Below are positions 1-5,098 of a DNA stretch of 5,098 bases, piece by piece. Each line of letters opens with the position of its first letter. Positions within the stretch are counted from its first letter, which is position 1. This stretch comes from Akkermansiaceae bacterium (GTDB lineage: Bacteria; Verrucomicrobiota; Verrucomicrobiia; Verrucomicrobiales; Akkermansiaceae). Under the pieces are notes generated by a model that was not told the origin of the DNA, searched no databases, and worked only from the letters and a program-made list of their open reading frames with translations. The translations under genes were made by a program, and so were the position numbers. Location: NCBI GenBank assembly GCA_029288115.1, contig JARFPV010000232.1, positions 1 through 5,098 of the forward strand, in the 5' to 3' direction.

Positions 1-2524
1 TGAGGATGTAAGACCCTCCAGTGAATAGCGGAAACCCCTGGATAACATGACCTTTTTTCGTGATCACTTCCATGGCATCAAAGCCGTGAGCAATACCAGC
101 ATTTGGCTCAAGAATGGCTGTGGCAATCGCCTCGGGTGAACGTCCCAACCCCCACTGGTCCAGTGCCGGCCCAAAATCAACCCCTGTGCCATTAACCTGA
201 TGGCACATGTAACAACGCGCGATTGCCGCCTGCCCACGTTTCACGTCTCCTTTCAAAGCAACAACCTGGGGGACGGTCAGCTTGGTAATTGCCGGGCCAT
301 CGGTCGCCACCTTGTAATCCTGGTTGGGCAGCAGGGCATTCGGCTTTTTGTTGAGGCCCTTCATCTGGCTAGCGTAATCCTTCCAAACGTGCTGACTGCG
401 ATTTTGCAACCACCATCGAGCAAGTTTCCGGGTGTCATCGGGACCAGATTCTGCGACCGCAACCATGGCTAGGGCAGCTTCTTTGGTTGGGATAAATCCA
501 AGTGCCGTCAGGGCATCCTTGCGGTGTGAAAGCGGAATACCCACCGACAAAGCACGCATTTTAAATCCTTCAATACTAGCTGCCGGATGCAACCTCCACG
601 CGAGCCGGGCGAAGCCATCCGACCACTTAAGCGGATCAGAATGCCCCAATGCCTTGAGTAGCACAGGATACATCCCAGCTTCTTTATCGGTGCACGCGGT
701 ACCGATGGCTTCCAAATACCAGCGGTCACTCCCTCGGTACGTTTTTGCCAACTCGAGGATGATTTCCTGTGTTTCTTCCAGACTACGGTAGCGCAAGGCC
801 AGGGAAACTTCACGGCGCACGGCAATCGATGGGTCACGCGCCAAGGTTTTGGCATTCTCTAGCAGCTTGTGATCAACAAATCGCAAGGCACGGAATGCAG
901 CAATGCGCATCTGCGGATCCTTCGATCGGGTCAGCACATTTTCCACCTCCGCAATCCCCTGCTTTCCTAGCTGGGCAAGCAACCAAACCGCACGGGCTTG
1001 TAGGTACGGGTTCGGGTCGCCTAGCAGTTTCTTCACAGCAGGGACTGAAGCCGTTCCACCTGCTTTGAGACGGGTAAATCCAGCATTGCGCACGTTGTTA
1101 GCCGGACTCTTCAGTGCCGCAATTTGTCCATCGAGGGTATTGATATCAAACTTGGGAGGACGCGGGTTATCACCTTTCTTGGTGATGCGGTAAATCGCCG
1201 CCGTGTAATCGGCATCCCTCATGGCGTGACCACCGACACCAGGGTCAAACCAGTCGGCAACATAGATTGCACCGTCCGGCCCCACCGTCACATCAGACGG
1301 CCGGAACTGGGTGGCAAGACTGGCCTTGGCAGCAGCATTGTCAGAAAATTCGTTCGCACGCTTTGATCGGAAAAAATCAAAGCGCTCGAGCTTGAAACCC
1401 GCACCATCCGGTTTGGGAAGGTAACCAAAAATCACGTTCCGTGCGGCCTCCGCCGAAAGCAATAAGCCTTGGTAATTTCCTCCCAAACTTCCATTTTCGT
1501 AGAAACAAATACCCGTCGGTGAGCCATTACCATAAACATCCCCCGCCGGGATGGTGCCGGGGTCTTCCTGACGCCACTCGGCAATCGGAGCGGCTTGCCC
1601 AGGACGACGCTCGGTCTGCCACTTGCGCGCGCCATCATCCGATGCAAATCCCATATTACCGTATTCCATCAGCCAGGTTGTCCGGCACGCGGGCGGGTCG
1701 TCGTTATCATTCTGAAACACATCACCGAATGAGGTGACTGTTTCCTCATAACTGTTACGCATATTGTGTCCGATCACACGTAAGCCAGTACCGTCTGGAT
1801 TGACACGCAGGGCAACGGACCCAACATAGACCTGTCCGTCATCGCTCTTAAGCCCTGGCTTGCCACCCTGATTTGGCCCCGCGTCAGAAACCGAGGGTGA
1901 ACCACCTTTGTAAACACTACCGACACGCAGCGTCCAACCGTCCTTGTCTTTGACAATGTGAGTGCCCGCATTGCCGGTATTAAAATACCACTGCCCACTC
2001 GGCCCAGCCGTCACAGCATGCAAACTATGGTCGTGATCACGGCCACCAAAACCAGTTAACAAAGTCTCTTTCTTGTCCACATTGGGATCAAAGACAGCAT
2101 CACGATTTACATCGGTATAGACCAGTAAGTTAGGCGGCTGGGAAACAACCACCTTGTTATCGATTACCGCGACCCCGAGCGGAGCCACCAATTCCGGATC
2201 CTGGACAAAGGCATGGCTCTTGTCAGCCTTACCATCACCATCACTATCGCTGAGCACCATGATGCGGTCCCCTTTCGGCAAACCTTTGAAATTTTTGTTC
2301 CGGAACATCCGGTAATTCCGACCCTCAGCCACCCAGACACGACCCTCAGCATCAACATCCATATTGGTCGGGTTGTAAAACATCGGCGAGACTGCCCAGA
2401 GAGTGACCTCGTAACCATCCGGCACGACAAAGGAATCAGCCGGGATATGAGGCAGCGGATCAGCTGACACGTGAAGTGCCCCGAGAGCTAAAAACGCGCA
2501 AAGTAACAGGGAAGATGGTTTCAT
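1..2524 (-). CDS. PVC-type haem-binding CxxCH protein: exported dehydrogenase-like propeller + HEAT repeats + cytochrome domain (3' end outside window)
   Basis: I translated this frame base by base; it stays open for 841 codons from ATG at 2524 to the window edge, so the stop codon is missing. Residues 1-21 are a signal peptide (Lys2, Leu/Ala-rich core, cleavage probably after V-S-A before DPLPH). Residues about 30-460 form a glucose/sorbosone-dehydrogenase-like beta-propeller of the membrane-bound dehydrogenase type (TIGR02604-like): GYEVTLWA at 37-44, GRVWVAEGRNYR at 61-72, an acidic DSDGDGKAD loop at 93-101 that resembles a calcium site, a His-rich RDHDHSLH at 162-169, and GPDGAIYVADW near 415-425. 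Residues about 462-720 are helical HEAT-like repeats, including DRWYLEAIG near 600-608. A single CYMCH haem site lies at 771-775, followed by GPALDQWG and LEPNAGIAHGF, as in the TIGR02603 cytochrome domain. About 50 residues are probably missing, including the likely distal Met ligand. The start is fixed by tandem in-frame TGA TGA at 2548-2543; only a weak AGAG precedes the ATG. The protein probably transfers electrons outside the cytoplasm; the substrate is unknown. Confidence 0.93.
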   Translation of the reverse strand, partial: MKPSSLLLCAFLALGALHVSADPLPHIPADSFVVPDGYEVTLWAVSPMFYNPTNMDVDAEGRVWVAEGRNYRMFRNKNFKGLPKGDRIMVLSDSDGDGKADKSHAFVQDPELVAPLGVAVIDNKVVVSQPPNLLVYTDVNRDAVFDPNVDKKETLLTGFGGRDHDHSLHAVTAGPSGQWYFNTGNAGTHIVKDKDGWTLRVGSVYKGGSPSVSDAGPNQGGKPGLKSDDGQVYVGSVALRVNPDGTGLRVIGHNMRNSYEETVTSFGDVFQNDNDDPPACRTTWLMEYGNMGFASDDGARKWQTERRPGQAAPIAEWRQEDPGTIPAGDVYGNGSPTGICFYENGSLGGNYQGLLLSAEAARNVIFGYLPKPDGAGFKLERFDFFRSKRANEFSDNAAAKASLATQFRPSDVTVGPDGAIYVADWFDPGVGGHAMRDADYTAAIYRITKKGDNPRPPKFDINTLDGQIAALKSPANNVRNAGFTRLKAGGTASVPAVKKLLGDPNPYLQARAVWLLAQLGKQGIAEVENVLTRSKDPQMRIAAFRALRFVDHKLLENAKTLARDPSIAVRREVSLALRYRSLEETQEIILELAKTYRGSDRWYLEAIGTACTDKEAGMYPVLLKALGHSDPLKWSDGFARLAWRLHPAASIEGFKMRALSVGIPLSHRKDALTALGFIPTKEAALAMVAVAESGPDDTRKLARWWLQNRSQHVWKDYASQMKGLNKKPNALLPNQDYKVATDGPAITKLTVPQVVALKGDVKRGQAAIARCYMCHQVNGTGVDFGPALDQWGLGRSPEAIATAILEPNAGIAHGFDAMEVITKKGHVIQGFPLFTGGSYIL

Positions 2525-2537
2525 TGGCTCTGTTACG

Positions 2538-2557
2538 ACCGTTCATCACGGTTTTTT
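2538..2557 (+). terminator. Small hairpin plus T tract in the GH36/cytochrome gene spacer (weak, plus-strand orientation)
   Basis: ACCGT (2538-2542), a 5-base loop and ACGGT (2548-2552) form a perfect 5-bp stem that runs into six T residues (2552-2557) on the plus strand. This has the shape of a minimal intrinsic terminator, but for transcription from left to right, opposite to every gene here. On the minus strand the A tract precedes the stem, so it should not stop transcription from the hydrolase into the cytochrome gene. It may be a terminator for antisense transcripts, a minor mRNA hairpin near the next start, or chance. Confidence 0.25.
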
Positions 2558-2565
2558 CATCGTAT

Positions 2566-4830
2566 CTATTGAGGCGGTTGGATAGCAACACTAACCGTCT
2601 GCTTTTTACCCCATAGGCGATTCGTGAGATTGATCTGCCAGATATTGTTACCGAGGCCTTTGACCGAAACAATCTTACAGTTTTTCGAACCGGCAGCTAC
2701 CAACTTTTTCTTACTATAAAAGGTAAGGCATCCCTCTTGGGCACCGGCATCGCTGAGGTGAATGACGACCTGTTTTGAACTGACGAGGATGTTGTCTACT
2801 TCTGTCGCTCCGATAGAGAGATGAAGGTTCGAGCCGATCAAGGTAGGCTGGTCAGATGCGAGTGGCGTAAACCGGAACAGGCCCGACGACAAGGGCTCAA
2901 TCTTGGGGAGGACGTAGGAATTTTTGATAATGCCTATGAACTTGTTGTTCCAGAAATCAAAGACCGCGGTATCGGAATCTAACGGAATTCCTGCGTCTTT
3001 GAAATCAAGGGTGATATCCATCGGCTTGTCGGTGGCGTTGTAGAGGTTGTAGACGGAGAAGTCACCATAGGGTCGACTGGCCGAGAACCCGAAGATTTCG
3101 TTATGCGGCGATTTCCCAAGCGTCAGCAGTTTTGCCGGCTCGCGACTCCCGGGTCGCATGATTTCGAAATTTCGCCACAGCGGTTTGGCATCTGGAGAGT
3201 TCAGCGGCTCACTGGTCATGGCCGTGCCACCAACAAGACAAACCGTGCTGTGCCACGTGCGCCACATCCCTTCACCTTGCCTTACTGGCCCGAGGTTACG
3301 GCTTTCCAATTTCTGCCCAATGTAGGCGACATCAGCATCATTCTGCCACCAGACGTTGTCGAAAATCTGGAAACGCAACACCGACTTCAGGCACTTGTCG
3401 AAGTGCGCCGGATGGGAATCGGGCCCGACGCGAGCTGCGTCGATAAACCCAACCACACCTCGCGTTGGCGAGCCGAGGCAGGAAAGGATATACATTTCCT
3501 CACCAGCAGCTTCACGGTAGAGCGTGTAAAGATCCCGGAAGACTTGCATGCGGGTTTTGGTCGGATCGACAAATTGATTACCGATGCCATTAAAGTCGAT
3601 CTTGATATAACCAAAGCCACGGTCACGTGCGTCCTTGATGATGTTATAGAGGAATTTCTTAGTCTTCGGATGGTCCGGGTTCACCCATTTCGCGCCAGCA
3701 GGGTGGAATGAATTGGCATTCATGAAGGTCTCGATACCCTTGGCATTTCTCTGCAGTGCCTCCGGGTTCGCCTTTGCCCAAGGATGCTCCGGATGAATCA
3801 TCAGTGGTGCAAACCAGACCCCGGGGATATTGCCCGACTGCCTGATACGCTTGGCCATGGCCGCCATGCCGTCGGGGAATTTTTTGTTTCCGCTCCAGTC
3901 GCCATCCATCTTCTGATAGCCGTCATCGATCTGGATGATCCCCCGGCCAAAGGTGTTCGGGTTCTCCTCGATAACCTTGGTAACATTCAGGACATGAGCG
4001 GCATCGATCTTGGTGGTACGATCATACCAGCTGCACCATCCGTAAACTGCACCGCGATGTTGACGCGTGCCATGGGTTGCCGCTACCCAGCGTGTCCAGA
4101 CATCGGTCGAGGTGCTTGCCGGCTCAAACGAAACGATCATTTCCTCACTTCTCCGGCTCTCCCCTGCCCGCACGAGCACACCATCCATACTGACGGAGGC
4201 GACCAGTGCCTGGTTCACAAACTGCACTGAGGTGTAGGCTTCTGCCGGGCCTACGGGTCCCGCAAGAAATCCGTCGCCATTGGCACGATAAATCATCGCC
4301 GCTTCATTGTAGCGGTCTTTGGCAACGTCCAGTGTGACGGCATCCTTATCCTGCATCAAGGGGGTAACCAACCATTCAGATGGTTTCTCCACCTTCATGC
4401 GGGAGCCTTTTCCCATGCGCGTATCCAACAAATCAAATGCCACCAGGTTCACGTCCTTGTCGCTGAAATTATGAAACACACCCTGGATAGTGAATGCCTT
4501 CAGGTTCTGTAACTGCTTCAGGGTAACGGTGTATTGGAACGGTGAGCCGTCTTTGCCAAATGTCGCCTGGCTGATGTTAGCCAAACCAAATGGCGTCTCC
4601 CCCTGGCTATGACGCACTTTGCCAATCAGCTTCATGCCATTGCTGCTGATGCGTTGCCCGTTGCCATCAGATTTAAAAATCACCACCGATGCTGCCGAGA
4701 ATTCGGAAAAACCTTGAGCATCGATTTCAACGTAGGAGCCGCTATCAGCAAACCGAACCCATGGCTCGGCAGCTTGGGTAAAGAAGTGAAGTCCGAACAA
4801 GGCGAATGTGAGCAGCAGAATGTTTTTCAT
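2566..4830 (-). CDS. Secreted GH36-type glycoside hydrolase (melibiase / probable alpha-galactosidase)
   Basis: This complete 754-residue protein ends in TAG. Residues 1-20 are a signal peptide (MKN, hydrophobic core, cleavage around TQA-A), so the enzyme acts in the periplasm or outside. Residues about 22-245 look like the N-terminal beta-supersandwich of GH36. Residues about 255-575 form the TIM barrel, with GWCSWY at 264-269, IQIDDGYQ at 299-306 (D302/D303 expected to bind the sugar), YIKIDF at 408-413 (D412 the predicted nucleophile, K410 a ligand), SCLGSP at 450-455, and ARVGPD at 466-471 (D471 the predicted acid/base). NDAD at 497-500 corresponds to the usual NDPD. Residues about 580-660, then 661-754 starting QPTLIGSNLHLS, are C-terminal beta-sandwich modules. 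The length is normal for the family. GH36 members hydrolyse terminal alpha-galactosyl or alpha-N-acetylgalactosaminyl residues with retention; some relatives are transferases. The exact substrate cannot be read from the sequence. No strong Shine-Dalgarno precedes the ATG (only CAAGAAT), but the signal peptide supports this start. The next gene begins 41 bp downstream, suggesting an operon. Confidence 0.88.
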   Translation of the reverse strand: MKNILLLTFALFGLHFFTQAAEPWVRFADSGSYVEIDAQGFSEFSAASVVIFKSDGNGQRISSNGMKLIGKVRHSQGETPFGLANISQATFGKDGSPFQYTVTLKQLQNLKAFTIQGVFHNFSDKDVNLVAFDLLDTRMGKGSRMKVEKPSEWLVTPLMQDKDAVTLDVAKDRYNEAAMIYRANGDGFLAGPVGPAEAYTSVQFVNQALVASVSMDGVLVRAGESRRSEEMIVSFEPASTSTDVWTRWVAATHGTRQHRGAVYGWCSWYDRTTKIDAAHVLNVTKVIEENPNTFGRGIIQIDDGYQKMDGDWSGNKKFPDGMAAMAKRIRQSGNIPGVWFAPLMIHPEHPWAKANPEALQRNAKGIETFMNANSFHPAGAKWVNPDHPKTKKFLYNIIKDARDRGFGYIKIDFNGIGNQFVDPTKTRMQVFRDLYTLYREAAGEEMYILSCLGSPTRGVVGFIDAARVGPDSHPAHFDKCLKSVLRFQIFDNVWWQNDADVAYIGQKLESRNLGPVRQGEGMWRTWHSTVCLVGGTAMTSEPLNSPDAKPLWRNFEIMRPGSREPAKLLTLGKSPHNEIFGFSASRPYGDFSVYNLYNATDKPMDITLDFKDAGIPLDSDTAVFDFWNNKFIGIIKNSYVLPKIEPLSSGLFRFTPLASDQPTLIGSNLHLSIGATEVDNILVSSKQVVIHLSDAGAQEGCLTFYSKKKLVAAGSKNCKIVSVKGLGNNIWQINLTNRLWGKKQTVSVAIQPPQ

Positions 4831-4846
4831 ATTCTTGATTGATAAC

Positions 4847-4870
4847 AGCCTCAGATCGTCTGATCTGGCT
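4847..4870 (-). promoter_or_regulatory. Inverted repeat in the leader of the GH36 gene (possible operator or 5'-UTR hairpin)
   Basis: CAGATC at 4852-4857 and GATCTG at 4862-4867 are perfect inverted copies around a 4-base loop. AGC (4847-4849) and GCT (4868-4870) extend the stem by three pairs across a 2-base bulge. It lies 17-40 bases upstream of the hydrolase ATG on the transcribed strand. It is not followed by a T tract on the minus strand, so it does not look like an intrinsic terminator. A regulator-binding palindrome or a leader hairpin is plausible; the binding protein is unknown. A TATAGC hexamer lies just upstream (4879-4874) but has no convincing -35 partner. Confidence 0.35.
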
Positions 4871-4945
4871 TTAGCTATAAATCACCCAAAACCTGGCACT
4901 TGCCCATCCCCTCTTTGTAGGAGGCATCACTCAAATCCCGGCATA

Positions 4946-5098
4946 CTACCGATACGCCGTATATTCAGTCCCCGCTTTCAAAACGGGCACTCCACGGGGA
5001 ATGGCAACCTTCGAAGGCCCGCTAAGCAACCCATGCTTGACGAGAAACCGGTCCGTCAACCCCACCGACCAGTAGAAGTACGGGTTGCGAGGATTGCG
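4946..5098 (-). CDS. C-terminal 50 codons of an unrecognised protein (5' part beyond window)
   Basis: A minus-strand frame is open from the right edge to TAG at 4948-4946, giving 50 residues that begin RNPRNPYFYWSVG and end LKAGTEYTAYR. I do not recognise the family. The tail is basic and aromatic (several Arg, Lys and Tyr), with no transmembrane segment and no anchoring or sorting signal. Thirty-four of the 50 codons end in G or C, which suits a genuine coding frame, and it runs in the same direction as its neighbours with a normal 115-bp gap before the next start. An open stretch of 50 codons could still arise by chance, so support is moderate. If real, it would be the gene upstream of the GH36 hydrolase and might belong to the same carbohydrate locus, but nothing in these residues proves that. 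Confidence 0.62.
   Translation of the reverse strand, partial: RNPRNPYFYWSVGLTDRFLVKHGLLSGPSKVAIPRGVPVLKAGTEYTAYR

Noticed and set aside
200..1737. Several 80-119-codon plus-strand frames, and short minus-strand frames, across the left third.
   Set aside because: All overlap the continuous 841-codon minus-strand frame that carries recognisable propeller, HEAT-like and CxxCH motifs; none of the alternatives shows a domain.
2498..2500. Cys9 in the signal peptide of the cytochrome-type protein as a possible lipoprotein cysteine.
   Set aside because: It sits only eight residues from the start, with most of the hydrophobic core after it, so it does not fit a lipobox; an ordinary signal peptidase site near residue 21 fits better.
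2460..2672. A short minus-strand frame crossing the spacer between the two genes.
   Set aside because: It overlaps the end of the hydrolase and the signal-peptide coding region of the next gene in a different frame, and its translation has no family features.
3103..3711. A 202-codon plus-strand open frame opposite the hydrolase gene.
   Set aside because: It lies entirely antisense to the conserved TIM-barrel region of the GH36 gene, has no recognisable domain or signal, and is best explained as a shadow of coding constraint on the other strand.
4874..4905. A possible sigma-70-type promoter on the minus strand with TATAGC as the -10 element.
   Set aside because: No acceptable -35 hexamer is found at 16-18 bases, and PVC promoter consensus is not well enough defined to support the call.
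4888..4935. A possible terminator after the right-edge gene (short CCTC/GAGG and GGC/GCC pairings, then TTTT).
   Set aside because: The stems are only three or four base pairs and the T run is short and offset; this is not convincing as an intrinsic terminator.

Overview
The window looks like a stretch of a PVC-superphylum chromosome, most likely Verrucomicrobiota, with Planctomycetota as the alternative. The main reason is a large exported protein with a seven-bladed-propeller-like dehydrogenase module, then helical HEAT-like repeats, then a single CxxCH haem-binding site. That arrangement is characteristic of the 'PVC-type haem-binding CxxCH' proteins, which are greatly expanded in these phyla. 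All recognisable genes lie on the minus strand, so transcription runs from right to left. There is no rRNA, tRNA, CRISPR array, insertion sequence or obvious sign of transfer.

Layout in the direction of transcription: (1) 5098-4946 is the last 50 codons of a gene that enters from beyond the right edge; I could not assign it to a family. (2) 4945-4831 is a 115-bp intergenic region with a near-perfect hairpin or palindrome (4847-4870) just ahead of the next start. (3) 4830-2566 is a complete 754-residue secreted glycoside hydrolase of the GH36 (melibiase / alpha-galactosidase) type, with both predicted catalytic aspartates present. (4) 2565-2525 is a 41-bp spacer. (5) 2524-1 is the haem-binding dehydrogenase-like protein: 841 codons read open from a signal peptide to inside the C-terminal cytochrome domain, and the window ends before its stop codon.

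The hydrolase and the cytochrome-like protein are close enough to be co-transcribed, and both carry export signals. A reasonable but unproven reading is that they act together outside the cytoplasm: the GH36 enzyme releases a terminal alpha-linked galactose-type sugar from an oligo- or polysaccharide, and the propeller/cytochrome protein binds or oxidises a sugar and passes electrons to its haem. Everything in the window fits known families. The main points of interest are this pairing, the variant active-site motifs in the hydrolase, and the small palindromes in the two intergenic gaps.
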